A DNA stretch of 64,000 bases from Lentimicrobium sp. (GCA_019429275.1 JAHYJC010000001.1:1-64000); one strand, 5' to 3'. Positions 36,041-45,133 are shown, numbered from the stretch's first letter. The notes: a model not told the origin generated them from the letters alone. Translations and numbers: made by a program.

Positions 36041-36511
36041 ATGCATTCACTTTACACCTTCACACTTTTACTTCACTCATGGAACAGATGGATTATCCTT
36101 GTGGCAGGCATACTTTCGATAATTCTGGCCATTTCGGGAATGATAAAAAAAAACAATTACAATAAGCTTAACAGGACAACTTCACTTATTTTCCTGAGCA
36201 GTCTTCACTTTCAATTGTTGATTGGCCTGCTTCTTTATTTTGTCCTGAGTCCTGTCACATTGCAGGCCCTGTCGGATTTTGGAGCTGCTATGAAAAATTC
36301 AACTTTAAGATACTGGGCTGTGGAGCATTCATTTGTAAATGTTATTGCCATTATAGTTGTGCAGGCCGGAAGCCTCATAACCAAAAGCAGGCAAACCGAT
36401 CAGAAGAAATTCAAGGCCACACTTATCTGGAATGGAATAGCACTTCTGTTAATCATAATTATTATACCGATGGGGTTTATGGGTGTGGAAAGACCCTGGT
36501 TCAGATTTTGA
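36041..36511 (+). CDS. Small four-helix membrane protein, cytochrome-b-like
   Basis: 156 residues with four hydrophobic helices (about 15-35, 45-68, 90-110, 128-148). His residues occur inside or near the helices (LLHSWNRW, SSLHFQLLIG, AVEHSFVNV), the layout seen in haem-binding four-helix proteins and in DUF-type relatives. Haem binding is only a suggestion from spacing. No partner redox gene is adjacent. It stands alone, 117 bases after lolA and its terminator. Confidence 0.7.
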   Translation: MHSLYTFTLLLHSWNRWIILVAGILSIILAISGMIKKNNYNKLNRTTSLIFLSSLHFQLLIGLLLYFVLSPVTLQALSDFGAAMKNSTLRYWAVEHSFVNVIAIIVVQAGSLITKSRQTDQKKFKATLIWNGIALLLIIIIIPMGFMGVERPWFRF

Positions 36512-36633
36512 GCGCCTCTAAAAATGGCACCTTCCATAAAAACTAAATGGTAAAATTACGAATCAACTATCTGAATATTTTCCCTGACATTCAAGAATAA
36601 TTTACTGTATATTTACGGATTCATAATCAGAAA

Positions 36634-36641
36634 TACTTTTA
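36634..36641 (+). promoter_or_regulatory. Near-consensus -7 box for the NUDIX regulator
   Basis: TACTTTTA differs from TAnnTTTG only in the last base, 26 bases before the ATG at 36667. Confidence 0.35.
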
Positions 36642-36666
36642 TTCTGGTTTAAAACCAATCAGTCAA

Positions 36667-37416
36667 ATGCATCAGGAAATTGTAAATGAAGGGCTGAATT
36701 TACATGTATCGGTTGATTGTGTGGTATTTGGTTTTGAATTCGGCAAACTGAATGTATTGCTACTTGAAAGGAAAATGGTTTTTCAGGGAAAAGAATACAG
36801 TGACCTAAAATTACCGGGTGATCTCGTTAAGATTAATGAAGACCTTGATACTGCTGCAGCCCGGGTTCTATTCGAACTCACCGGACTTGAAAATATTTAC
36901 CTCAGGCAATATGCTGCCATCGGCACTCCCGACAGGTTAAAAAGGCAGGCAAGGGACATGGAATGGCTCAGGCAAATAGGCCATCCTGAGGAAACAGTTG
37001 TTACGGTTTGCTATTATTCATTGATCAACATTGATCAGGAAAAAATACAAAAATTTATACTCCAGGACAATGCACGCTGGCATCCTGTTTCTCAGGTAAA
37101 AGACCTTGCATTTGACCACATGGAAATTTTAGATGATGCGTTGAAATCATTACGCAATGAGCTGAGATTTAATCCTATAGGGTTTGAACTTTTGCCTTTG
37201 AAATTCACACTTACACAGTTGCAAAAGCTATATGAAATCATTTTGGGTATAACCCTCGACAAGCGCAACTTCCGCAAAAAAGTTTCAAATATCCCCTACG
37301 TAATCTCAATTAACGAAAAAGAAAAAGGTGTTTCTCATAAACCTGCCCAATACTACACCTTCAGTAAGAAAGTGTATGAGAAAACAAGAAGAACTTCACT
37401 GGATTTCTTTGTTTAA
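36667..37416 (+). CDS. NUDIX-fold transcriptional regulator (NrtR/AraR type)
   Basis: 249 residues: a NUDIX-like domain (about 10-150) followed by a winged-helix domain (about 165-245, with TLTQLQKLYEIILGITLDKR, NFRKKVSN). The NUDIX box is degenerate: where the consensus has RExxEExG, this protein has RVLFELTG. Two metal-binding Glu residues are thus lost and hydrolysis is unlikely. This matches NrtR (NAD salvage) and AraR-type (sugar) regulators, in which the NUDIX domain only binds the effector. Which effector it binds is not visible. Confidence 0.85.
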   Translation: MHQEIVNEGLNLHVSVDCVVFGFEFGKLNVLLLERKMVFQGKEYSDLKLPGDLVKINEDLDTAAARVLFELTGLENIYLRQYAAIGTPDRLKRQARDMEWLRQIGHPEETVVTVCYYSLINIDQEKIQKFILQDNARWHPVSQVKDLAFDHMEILDDALKSLRNELRFNPIGFELLPLKFTLTQLQKLYEIILGITLDKRNFRKKVSNIPYVISINEKEKGVSHKPAQYYTFSKKVYEKTRRTSLDFFV

Positions 37417-37496
37417 GATTTCCAAAAAGAAAAATTTCAGGATCAATATTTTCTCTCAATCTGCGTTTCTGTAAAAATCCGGCAATCCTGACCTGT

Positions 37497-38063
37497 ATGC
37501 ATGAAATTGAACCTTTTTATGGCTGGCGTAATCTTTACGATGCTGCGCTTGATGCAAAATCACCTTTTTATGGACGTGAATACAGTGAATATGAATGTAT
37601 TAATTCGGTTTATAATTACTATATTCATCCGCTGTGGGATGAGATGGGTTCGGCTACGCTTTATATAAAACTTCTGTATGTTGATTATAACCTTGGTTTT
37701 GGTGTAATTGAATTTTTGGGCGAATGGAATGACTTGTTATATAACGACATCATGTTTCTAAAGCGAAACGTTATTGAACCCTTAAACAATAATGGAATCG
37801 ATCGTTTTATATTGATTGGCGAAAACATTCTTAATTTTCATGCAGATGATAATTCATATTATCAGGAATGGTACGATGAAATAGAAGACGGATGGATCGC
37901 ATGTGTCAATTTCAGAGCGCATGTGCTGCAGGAAATCAGGGAAAGACACCTTGATTATTATCTGGCAACAGGAGGAAATCTTGACTATATGAGTTGGCGA
38001 ACACTAAGTCCTGCGCAGTTGTTGACTGTTGTTGATGGTTTGATTACAAAAAGATTATCATAG
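37497..38063 (+). CDS. Conserved hypothetical protein
   Basis: 188 residues, rich in Tyr, Trp and acidic residues (MHEIEPFYGWRNLYDAA, YYQEWYDEIEDGWIACVNF), with no signal peptide and no known catalytic motif. It is probably cytoplasmic. It lies 3 bases before an acylphosphatase gene, so the two are co-transcribed. I do not recognise the family. Its clean codon use and close linkage suggest a real, conserved gene. Confidence 0.75.
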   Translation: MHEIEPFYGWRNLYDAALDAKSPFYGREYSEYECINSVYNYYIHPLWDEMGSATLYIKLLYVDYNLGFGVIEFLGEWNDLLYNDIMFLKRNVIEPLNNNGIDRFILIGENILNFHADDNSYYQEWYDEIEDGWIACVNFRAHVLQEIRERHLDYYLATGGNLDYMSWRTLSPAQLLTVVDGLITKRLS

Positions 38064-38066
38064 GAA

Positions 38067-38336
38067 ATGAAAAAGTGTATCACCATAAGAGTTTCAGGTA
38101 AAGTTCAGGGTGTTGGCTTTCGATACTACACTGCTGATGCTGCGAATAAAACAGGTATTTCAGGATATGTAAAAAATGAAACTGATGGCAGCGTTCTGAT
38201 TGAAGCAGAAGGAACACCTGATCAACTCACACTATTTCTGCAATTATGCAGGCAAGGCCCTGTACGATCGGTTGTCAGCAATCTTATGTATAACGACAGT
38301 CCTTTGATGTCCTATACATCATTCAGAATCAGGTAA
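38067..38336 (+). CDS. acyP: Acylphosphatase
   Basis: 89 residues with the acylphosphatase signature VSGKVQGVGFRYYT (phosphate-binding loop and catalytic Arg) and SGYVKNETDGSVLIEAEG (catalytic Asn in GYVKN). It hydrolyses acyl phosphates such as acetyl-phosphate or carbamoyl-phosphate. Length and motifs are normal. It is the second gene of a pair with the hypothetical at 37497. Confidence 0.96.
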   Translation: MKKCITIRVSGKVQGVGFRYYTADAANKTGISGYVKNETDGSVLIEAEGTPDQLTLFLQLCRQGPVRSVVSNLMYNDSPLMSYTSFRIR

Positions 38337-38501
38337 ACCTGCATTCCCTTTTCAGGCAATCGAGCGCACCTTCACCAAAAATCAAACCACCACCCGGGAA
38401 TTTGGTCATATGAATACCTAACCGAAATTCATTAGAAACCAGGAGATTTCCTTTATGGAAGATCAATCCATAAACCCTTATGTTAAATCTGTTTTCCATT
38501 A

Positions 38502-39182
38502 TCATTCAACTGTGGCAGTTGCCCTTAGCATTTCTCTTTTCCCCGGAGGCCCTGACAAGCGTTCTACATTAAATCCTGCATCTTGCAAGGCCCTTCTTAC
38601 TGAACCTTTTGCGCAGTAGGTTACAAATACTCCTCCGGCAACCATTTTACTTCTTATAACTTTAAAAACTTCGGGCACCCAAAGTTCAGGTTCTGCCTGA
38701 GGTGAAAAGGCATCGAAATAAACCAGATTAAAAAGAGAAGATTCAGGTAAACCAGACTGCAACTTTCTGTCAAATTTTTTAAAAATGAACCATTTATTCA
38801 ATTGCAGCAGCGAACCATCATTTGCTGAATGCATAGACAGAAATTCCTGCTTTAAAGGTTTAAAGGAATCAAATTCTGTATAATTCAGTAAGTTGACTAT
38901 TTTATGTGAAAGAGGAAAAGGTTCAAAAGTGGTGTAATTTACCTTGATTTGATTTTTTATCGAAATTTCCAGAGTGAGTAAGGCATTGAGACCTGAACCA
39001 AATCCCACTTCAAGTATTGATATACTGGCAAATGATTCTGCTGCTTTATTAAATCCCCGATTGATAAAAACATGCTGAGATTCATTGATAGCTCCGTGAA
39101 TCGAATGATAGTTTTCGTGTTTGCTCTCATTAAAAAGTGTATGAGAACCGTCCTCGGTAATGACTAATTTAACTTCCTGCAT
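38502..39182 (-). CDS. mnmD: tRNA 5-methylaminomethyl-2-thiouridine methyltransferase MnmD
   Basis: 226 residues, matching the methyltransferase half of MnmC without the oxidoreductase half. The SAM-binding motif is ILEVGFGSGLNALLTLE, and the family motif is YFDAFSPQAEPELWVPEVF. It makes mnm5s2U at the wobble position of tRNAs for Lys, Glu and Gln. It lies 3 bases after an unrelated lipoprotein gene on the same strand. Confidence 0.93.
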   Translation of the reverse strand: MQEVKLVITEDGSHTLFNESKHENYHSIHGAINESQHVFINRGFNKAAESFASISILEVGFGSGLNALLTLEISIKNQIKVNYTTFEPFPLSHKIVNLLNYTEFDSFKPLKQEFLSMHSANDGSLLQLNKWFIFKKFDRKLQSGLPESSLFNLVYFDAFSPQAEPELWVPEVFKVIRSKMVAGGVFVTYCAKGSVRRALQDAGFNVERLSGPPGKREMLRATATVE

Positions 39183-39185
39183 TTT

Positions 39186-40496
39186 TTACTTATTGTAGCG
39201 CAAATTAAGTGAAACAATTTCGTACGGCAGTTCATGGTTTTGAACAGGATGCGAAAACGGAAGTCGGTAAGTTGTAATATTTTTACCAAAGGCAACAAAA
39301 AGATAATTATCTAAATCATCAAAAGCCAGGATAACAGGAGTTGGAACGGTAAGAAAATGGGTTGCACTTGACAAATCAGGGCGATACCACCAGATTTCAT
39401 TACCCGAAAGTATAAAAAAATGTTCATTTTCAGAGTTTATAACACTTTCCATACTCTCGAAAGGAAATGTCTTCAATTTCACTAAAGTGTGCTCATCGAT
39501 TGAATATTCATAAACCGCAGCACTCATCGGTTCATTTACAAAAACCATAACTGATTTATCAGAAAAATGTGACAAATGAACAACCTGTCCGGTGATTTGC
39601 ATTGACCGGAAAACCGTTCCACCCGGAAAATTAAAAACCACCATTTCAGTAAACTGTTGGTTAAATGGCTCAAGAACAGAAATTAATTTTGACTGATGCC
39701 TGATGAATTTCTTAAAAATTCCATTTTCGAATTTCTGACTCCTGAATGAAGCATTGCCATCATTATCATACCCATTGATGTACCCCTCACGATTTGACAC
39801 AAAAACATCGTTATTCCCGAAGTACAACCCATAATACCAAGGTTGTGGAGGATTTAAAACTGCCGGAATATTCCAGATTAAGATTTTTTTATTCAGGTCC
39901 CAGGCAACCAGTCCACTGTAAACACTTCCGGCTATATACAACAGATTTCGTATAGGATTTAAAGCACTGCCCAAAAAATCGCCCTGAAAACTGAATAATT
40001 CTGAAAAGCCGGCATCAGAAGGCAATTCAAAGACCTGAAATTGGTTGAATTGTTTTTGTGTGACTGCAATTAATGAAACCAGTTTTCTTTCCGCTTCAAT
40101 AATTTGAATATCAACCCATTCATTCCAACTATATTCTTGGTCTGATACTTTTATCTGCAAAAAATAATTGCCATTTTTCAATCTGATTTCATCTAAAACT
40201 ATGTACGCATTCAACTGAAAATCAACATTATTTACTTCAAAATTCAGTACTGGCAAAACCGGTGAATACAGGTTATTCATTAACGAAACTTTTATAGTAA
40301 CAATATTTCTGAAATGACTAATCCCTGCTTTTACAAAAATTGTATCGCCATAGCTGAAAATTTGTTTTGGGTAAGGTGTATTTATTGAAATTACCGGTGG
40401 TGTAGCATGATTATCGGCTTCTTTACAGGAATTTACCAGCTGAGCAAGGAAAGCAAAAAGAATAAAAAAGCAATAATGAAGCTTCATAAGGTTCAT
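39186..40496 (-). CDS. Ig-domain plus beta-propeller-like lipoprotein of unknown function
   Basis: About 436 residues from the ATG at 40496 (or 40487), with signal and lipobox AQLVNSC. Residues about 30-135 resemble an Ig-like domain (VISINTPYPKQIFSYGDTIFV...). The remainder has repeated strand pairs with YVTN/WD-like rhythm (LLYIAGSVYSGLVAWDLN, DVFVSNREGYINGYDNDG), so a beta-propeller is likely. An upstream ATG at 40568 is open, but a near-consensus -7 box (TACTTTTA) lies just inside that frame. Function unknown. Surface or periplasmic location is inferred. It may share a transcript with mnmD. Confidence 0.75.
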   Translation of the reverse strand: MNLMKLHYCFFILFAFLAQLVNSCKEADNHATPPVISINTPYPKQIFSYGDTIFVKAGISHFRNIVTIKVSLMNNLYSPVLPVLNFEVNNVDFQLNAYIVLDEIRLKNGNYFLQIKVSDQEYSWNEWVDIQIIEAERKLVSLIAVTQKQFNQFQVFELPSDAGFSELFSFQGDFLGSALNPIRNLLYIAGSVYSGLVAWDLNKKILIWNIPAVLNPPQPWYYGLYFGNNDVFVSNREGYINGYDNDGNASFRSQKFENGIFKKFIRHQSKLISVLEPFNQQFTEMVVFNFPGGTVFRSMQITGQVVHLSHFSDKSVMVFVNEPMSAAVYEYSIDEHTLVKLKTFPFESMESVINSENEHFFILSGNEIWWYRPDLSSATHFLTVPTPVILAFDDLDNYLFVAFGKNITTYRLPFSHPVQNHELPYEIVSLNLRYNK

Positions 40497-40608
40497 CAGG
40501 AGAAAACTTCTAAAAAAAGCAAAGCATGAATTCATGTAAAAAATTGAATATTGATAAAAGTAAGACATTCCATAAACTTAACATATTAAACAGCAAAAAT
40601 ATTTTTCT

Positions 40609-40616
40609 TACCTTTA
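40609..40616 (+). promoter_or_regulatory. Near-consensus -7 box for the exonuclease gene
   Basis: TACCTTTA differs from TAnnTTTG in the last base, 18 bases before the ATG at 40635. Confidence 0.35.
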
Positions 40617-40634
40617 ACCAATAAAATATGAGCT

Positions 40635-41354
40635 ATGTTAGAGCATGTAAAAACTGAAAAAGTATTGTTTCTTGATATTGAAACAGTTCCGCAATATCCG
40701 TCTTATAGTGATATGCCGGAAAATTTTCGAAAATTCTGGGACCTAAAAGCTCCAAAAATAAGAAATGAAGAAGAAAAAAAAGCTGATATAAAGCCTGCAG
40801 AATTATATTCCAAAGCGGGAATATATGCTGAATTCGGAAAAATTATCTGCATTTCAATTGGCTTTATTTACAACAATAAATTAAGAATCAAGTCATTTGC
40901 AGATGATGATGAAGCAAAACTACTCAGTGATTTTGGATTGATGCTTGAAAAGAGTTTTAACAAACCTGAAATATTATTGTGTGCGCACAACGGTAAGGAG
41001 TTTGATTTCCCTTACATATCAAGGCGAATGCTCATCAACGGCATTAAGCTACCCACAATTCTTGACCTGGCAGGTAAAAAGCCATGGGAATCGCCATTCC
41101 TTGACACCATGGAACTCTGGAAATTCGGAGATTTCAAAAATTATACTTCACTTGCGTTGCTGTCAGCAATTTTCAATATTCCCACGCCAAAAGACGATAT
41201 TGACGGAAGCCAGGTAGGTAAAGTTTACTGGGTTGATAAAGATTTGGCGAGAATCACAATCTATTGTCAAAAGGACGTAATAGCCATTGCCCAGCTGTTG
41301 TTGAGGTACCAGGGAAAACCTATGATTGAGGAACAAAATATTATCTATACTTAA
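40635..41354 (+). CDS. PolB-type 3'-5' exonuclease (DEDDy family)
   Basis: 239 residues of a DnaQ-like nuclease. ExoI is VLFLDIETVPQYPSY, ExoII is LLCAHNGKEFDFPYISRRM, and ExoIII is ARITIYCQKDVIAIAQLLL, a DEDDy form with Tyr four residues before the last Asp. It resembles the exonuclease domain of family B polymerases but has no polymerase part. It may act in DNA repair or RNA trimming. It stands 94 bases before the FKBP gene. Confidence 0.88.
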   Translation: MLEHVKTEKVLFLDIETVPQYPSYSDMPENFRKFWDLKAPKIRNEEEKKADIKPAELYSKAGIYAEFGKIICISIGFIYNNKLRIKSFADDDEAKLLSDFGLMLEKSFNKPEILLCAHNGKEFDFPYISRRMLINGIKLPTILDLAGKKPWESPFLDTMELWKFGDFKNYTSLALLSAIFNIPTPKDDIDGSQVGKVYWVDKDLARITIYCQKDVIAIAQLLLRYQGKPMIEEQNIIYT

Positions 41355-41415
41355 GCTTGCATGTTAATTTTTCAAAATAAATGGTTGTTTCTGTTACTAC
41401 AGAGCGCCAAATTTA

Positions 41416-41423
41416 TACTTTTG
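41416..41423 (+). promoter_or_regulatory. -7 box for the FKBP gene
   Basis: TACTTTTG fits TAnnTTTG, 24 bases before the ATG at 41448. It lies inside a longer open frame starting at 41361, which argues for the shorter start. Confidence 0.5.
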
Positions 41424-41447
41424 CGTCTTATTATAAAATCTGCAGAA

Positions 41448-42197
41448 ATGAAAAAAAATATTGCCATCGCATCCATTATGTTTCTTCTACTGACAAGTCT
41501 GAATTCAGAAGCCATTGCTCAAAAGAGTAAAAAAGACAAGAAAAGTAAAGAAGCCACAGAAGCACCTGCAATTGAGCTTCTTAAAACACGCCAGGACTCC
41601 ATAAGCTATATGATTGGAAGAGACATTGGACGAAATATGAAAACAAACGAAATCGATGTCACCGCTGAATTATTATACAAAGGGTTAAAAGACGGGTTAA
41701 ATGGCGTCGATGCGGTTTTGGATGAAAAGGTTACTGAGGCCCTTATGATGTCGTTTCAAATGGAAATGATGGCGAAACAGCAGAAGGCTGCCGAAACCAG
41801 CAATGCCATTGCCAGGCAGGCAGGTGAAGCTTTTCTTGCCGAAAACCGCACAAAATCAGGAGTTATTGAAACCCCGAGTGGATTACAGTACCGTGTAATT
41901 ACTGAAGGTTCAGGAGACCATCCTTCTGCTGAGGATGTTGTGGAAGTTCATTATACCGGCAGATTGATCGATGGTACAGTTTTCGACTCTTCAGTAGAGC
42001 GTGGTGAATCCATTAAGTTTCCGCTTAACGGAGTTATACCAGGCTGGACAGAAGGCGTGCAGCTGATGTGTCCCGGTTCAAAATATGAGTTTGTAATCCC
42101 CTCTGAACTTGCTTATGGAGAAAGAGGCACAGGTCCTATTCCAGGTGGTTCGGTGTTGATCTTTGAAGTAGAGCTTATTTCAATAGAGAAACAGTAA
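41448..42197 (+). CDS. FKBP-type peptidyl-prolyl isomerase, exported (FkpA/Mip-like)
   Basis: 249 residues from the ATG at 41448. A signal peptide (KKNIAIASIMFLLLTSLN) is followed by a Lys-rich stretch. Next comes an N-terminal dimerisation domain (SISYMIGRDIGRNMKT... ), then the C-terminal FKBP domain (VVEVHYTGRLIDGTVFDSS, VIPGWTEGVQLMCPGSKYEF, PGGSVLIFEVELI). It catalyses proline isomerisation during periplasmic folding. Domain order and length match FkpA/Mip. Confidence 0.94.
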   Translation: MKKNIAIASIMFLLLTSLNSEAIAQKSKKDKKSKEATEAPAIELLKTRQDSISYMIGRDIGRNMKTNEIDVTAELLYKGLKDGLNGVDAVLDEKVTEALMMSFQMEMMAKQQKAAETSNAIARQAGEAFLAENRTKSGVIETPSGLQYRVITEGSGDHPSAEDVVEVHYTGRLIDGTVFDSSVERGESIKFPLNGVIPGWTEGVQLMCPGSKYEFVIPSELAYGERGTGPIPGGSVLIFEVELISIEKQ

Positions 42198-42310
42198 AGC
42201 CCTTCAGGTTAATTCTTGAAAACAATCTGAGGTTGAATAAAAGGCTATATCCTTAAATAGGAAATAATTAAAGCCATGAACCTGAGTTATTTAAGGCTGA
42301 ATGGACGATA

Positions 42311-43432
42311 TTATTCTGTATCCGGGAAAATCTCTTCGATTTTACGTTCCAGGGCTTTTCCCCGTAGTCCTCGTGCAATGATTAATCCATCCTTATCAAT
42401 CAGTACTGTGTGCGGAATCGATTTAACACCATAAATGCGGGCAGCTTCACTCTGCCAGTATTTCAGATCGCTGACATGCTGCCAGATCAAACCATCCTTT
42501 GAAATAGCCGTCAACCATGCGTCTCTGCTACGATCAAGGGATACCCCAAAAATTTCAAATCCAATTTTGTTAAATCGCTGATATAATTTCACCACTTCGG
42601 GGTTATCGCGCCGGCAGGGAGCGCACCATGAAGCCCAGAAATCAATCAATACGATATTGCCTCGCAGGGATGATAATCTAAGCAAATCACCTTCTGGGTT
42701 AGGTAATTCAATTTCAGGAGCTTCATTTCCAGACGCCAGCTTACGTTCAAGCTGTGTGCGGGCAGCAAGTTCTTTTGCCAGTTTAAATTCGGGATAAACC
42801 GATAAAACGCCCTGAGTTACAGATTCATAAACTTCAATGTCTGAAGCAATTTCCAGTTTGTCGAGGAAAAGAAGTGTGGCGGGAGACAACCTGTTGGTCG
42901 TAAGTGCTGCACGCAGGTAATCAAGTTTATCGGCATTAATTTTATGGTAAGAGGCTTCAATTTCTGTCTTAAATGTTTCAAAATCCTCTCTCCCCTGAGA
43001 TGCTGAATAAATAGTATTGAGACTATCAAGCTTGTAATCAAATCGCGAAATATTTCCGGCAATTGTATATGCCAGGCGTGTATCTTCAGAACCTTCAACT
43101 AAAGGATTACGGTTCAACTTATCAGCCTGAAGATTCAGGTTAATGGAATCGCCCGGAAGCACAAATAAAACAAGATAATTGCCTGAATTGAGGGCAAGTT
43201 TATAAACGCCAAAACTCTTTTTTTCAAAGGAAAATGTAAAAGATCCATCATTGTCAGAAACTGTGCTGATGCCGGTGGCATTCACTTCAAAAGCATCTGA
43301 AAAGGTAACATTTAAGCCCGAATTATTTTCACCATTTAATTTACCGGTAACAATTGTTTTTTGCTGAGCATGTAGCATTGCGGCTTTAAGAACCAGCAGA
43401 AGAATAATTGCAATAAGTTTTTGATAATTCAT
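42311..43432 (-). CDS. TlpA-family thiol-disulfide oxidoreductase with DUF4369-like N-terminus
   Basis: 373 residues: a signal peptide, an N-terminal beta-rich DUF4369-like domain (KTIVTGKLNGENNSGLN..., LVLFVLPGDSINLNL) and a C-terminal thioredoxin-like domain (about 240-370). The active site is WASWCAPCRRDNP, and the cis-Pro region is IYGVKSIPHTVLID. It should reduce or isomerise disulfides outside the cytoplasm. Such fusions are common in Bacteroidota. It faces the FKBP gene convergently and has a -7 box upstream. Confidence 0.92.
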   Translation of the reverse strand: MNYQKLIAIILLLVLKAAMLHAQQKTIVTGKLNGENNSGLNVTFSDAFEVNATGISTVSDNDGSFTFSFEKKSFGVYKLALNSGNYLVLFVLPGDSINLNLQADKLNRNPLVEGSEDTRLAYTIAGNISRFDYKLDSLNTIYSASQGREDFETFKTEIEASYHKINADKLDYLRAALTTNRLSPATLLFLDKLEIASDIEVYESVTQGVLSVYPEFKLAKELAARTQLERKLASGNEAPEIELPNPEGDLLRLSSLRGNIVLIDFWASWCAPCRRDNPEVVKLYQRFNKIGFEIFGVSLDRSRDAWLTAISKDGLIWQHVSDLKYWQSEAARIYGVKSIPHTVLIDKDGLIIARGLRGKALERKIEEIFPDTE

Positions 43433-43451
43433 AAAAATGATTATTAAGTAG

Positions 43452-43459
43452 CAAAATTA
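43452..43459 (-). promoter_or_regulatory. -7 box for the TlpA-like gene
   Basis: TAATTTTG on the minus strand fits TAnnTTTG, 19 bases before the ATG at 43432. Confidence 0.45.
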
Positions 43460-43597
43460 GCAATAATGCTTTAAAAATTACCGGTTGCCTGAAAAGTAGT
43501 AAACAGGAAGTTTGATCCTGAAAATTATAGTAAATCCAAATTAATCAATTGTTAAAAAATAATCACCAGATAGCCTTTAGAGCGTAATGCAATTTTA

Positions 43598-43605
43598 TAC
43601 TTTTG
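43598..43605 (+). promoter_or_regulatory. -7 box at the start of dnaB
   Basis: TACTTTTG fits TAnnTTTG exactly, but only 4 bases separate it from the dnaB ATG at 43610. Transcription would start at or next to that ATG. Confidence 0.45.
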
Positions 43606-43609
43606 AGGA

Positions 43610-45133
43610 ATGGAAGATAATGCTAAAATTACAACTACCCGCAATAAAAAGGGAACCCGGATGCAGGGGCTGAATGATATTTTTGAACATGGCAAAGTAC
43701 CACCACAGGCCATTGATCTTGAGGAAGCTGTGCTCGGAGCAATCATGCTTGAAAAGGACGCACTGGCCGCTATCATAGATGTTATCAGGCCTGAAGCCTT
43801 TTACAAAGAAGCCCACAGAATTATTTTTCAGGCCATCACCAAGCTCTTTTCAAAAGGAGAACCCATTGATATTCTTACAGTTACCAATGAACTTAAGTTT
43901 ATTGGAGAACTTGAAGCAGCCGGAGGACCATTTTATATCGCCCAACTCACAAACCGGGTTGCCTCAGCTGCCAATACCGAATTTCATGCCCGCATCATCC
44001 TTCAGAAGTTTATACAGCGTGAGCTCATCAGAATATCATCAGAAATAATAAAAGACGCTTACGAAGACACTACTGATGTATTTCAACTGCTTGATAAAGC
44101 CGAAAATCAGTTGTTTAGTGTCGGAGAAAACAACATGCGCCGCAATTATCTCGACATGCACTCCCTTGTCAGAGATGCAGTTAAGCAAATTGAAGCTTCA
44201 AAAACAAAGCAATTCAGCGGAGTAGCTTCCGGATTTACTGAACTGGATCGCATTACATCCGGATGGCAACCATCTGACCTGATCATCATTGCTGCACGTC
44301 CGGGTATGGGTAAAACAGCTTTTGTGCTGACCATTGCCCGAAATGTTGTCGTCGATTTTAAGAAACCAGTTGCAATGTTTTCACTGGAGATGTCTTCTGT
44401 TCAGTTGGTTACAAGGCTCATCTCTGCAGAAGCCCAGCTTCCTGGCGACAAACTTCGCAAAGGAAACCTGGAAAACTATGAATGGGAGCAATTAAATTCC
44501 AAAATCAACACCCTTATTGATGCTCCGTTATATATTGATGACACACCTTCACTTTCAATTTTCGAACTTCGGGCCAAATGCCGGAGGCTAAAAGTTCAAC
44601 ACGACATTCAATTGGTAATTGTCGACTACATACAATTGATGTCGGCAGGAATGGACCGGAACAGCGGTAACCGTGAACAGGAAATCAGTACGATATCAAG
44701 ATCACTAAAAAGCCTTGCAAAGGAACTTAATATCCCGGTTATTGCGCTTTCACAGCTTAACCGGTCAGTTGAGCAGCGTCCCAATAAAAAACCATTGCTT
44801 TCCGACCTTAGGGAATCCGGCGCTATTGAGCAGGATGCCGACATGGTAATTTTCATTTACCGGCCCGAGTATTACAATCAGGGCACAGATGAAAATGGTG
44901 CCAATCTAAGCGGACACTCTGAAATTATCATAGCAAAACACAGAAACGGAGCGCTAAAAGAAGTGCCTCTGCGCTTTATCAGTAAGTTTGCAAAATTCAC
45001 AGATCCTGAACCTGGTAATTATAATCTGGCAGAAAGCATTTCGCCCAATGCACAATTCGATAATCATACCAGCACGGTTACCATTCCATCAAAAATGAAT
45101 GATATGGCTGAGGATATAGACACTCCTTATTAA
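43610..45133 (+). CDS. dnaB: Replicative DNA helicase DnaB
   Basis: 507 residues. The N-terminal domain (VPPQAIDLEEAVLGAIMLEKDAL) binds primase, and the C-terminal RecA-like motor has Walker A (ARPGMGKTAFVLTIA), Walker B (QLVIVDYIQLMSAG) and the ALSQLNRSVEQRPNKKPLLS motif. No intein is present. The start at 43610 gives an MEDNAKITTTRNKK tail typical of this phylum. An ATG at 43661 is the alternative, because the -7 box ends 4 bases before the first ATG. Confidence 0.96.
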   Translation: MEDNAKITTTRNKKGTRMQGLNDIFEHGKVPPQAIDLEEAVLGAIMLEKDALAAIIDVIRPEAFYKEAHRIIFQAITKLFSKGEPIDILTVTNELKFIGELEAAGGPFYIAQLTNRVASAANTEFHARIILQKFIQRELIRISSEIIKDAYEDTTDVFQLLDKAENQLFSVGENNMRRNYLDMHSLVRDAVKQIEASKTKQFSGVASGFTELDRITSGWQPSDLIIIAARPGMGKTAFVLTIARNVVVDFKKPVAMFSLEMSSVQLVTRLISAEAQLPGDKLRKGNLENYEWEQLNSKINTLIDAPLYIDDTPSLSIFELRAKCRRLKVQHDIQLVIVDYIQLMSAGMDRNSGNREQEISTISRSLKSLAKELNIPVIALSQLNRSVEQRPNKKPLLSDLRESGAIEQDADMVIFIYRPEYYNQGTDENGANLSGHSEIIIAKHRNGALKEVPLRFISKFAKFTDPEPGNYNLAESISPNAQFDNHTSTVTIPSKMNDMAEDIDTPY

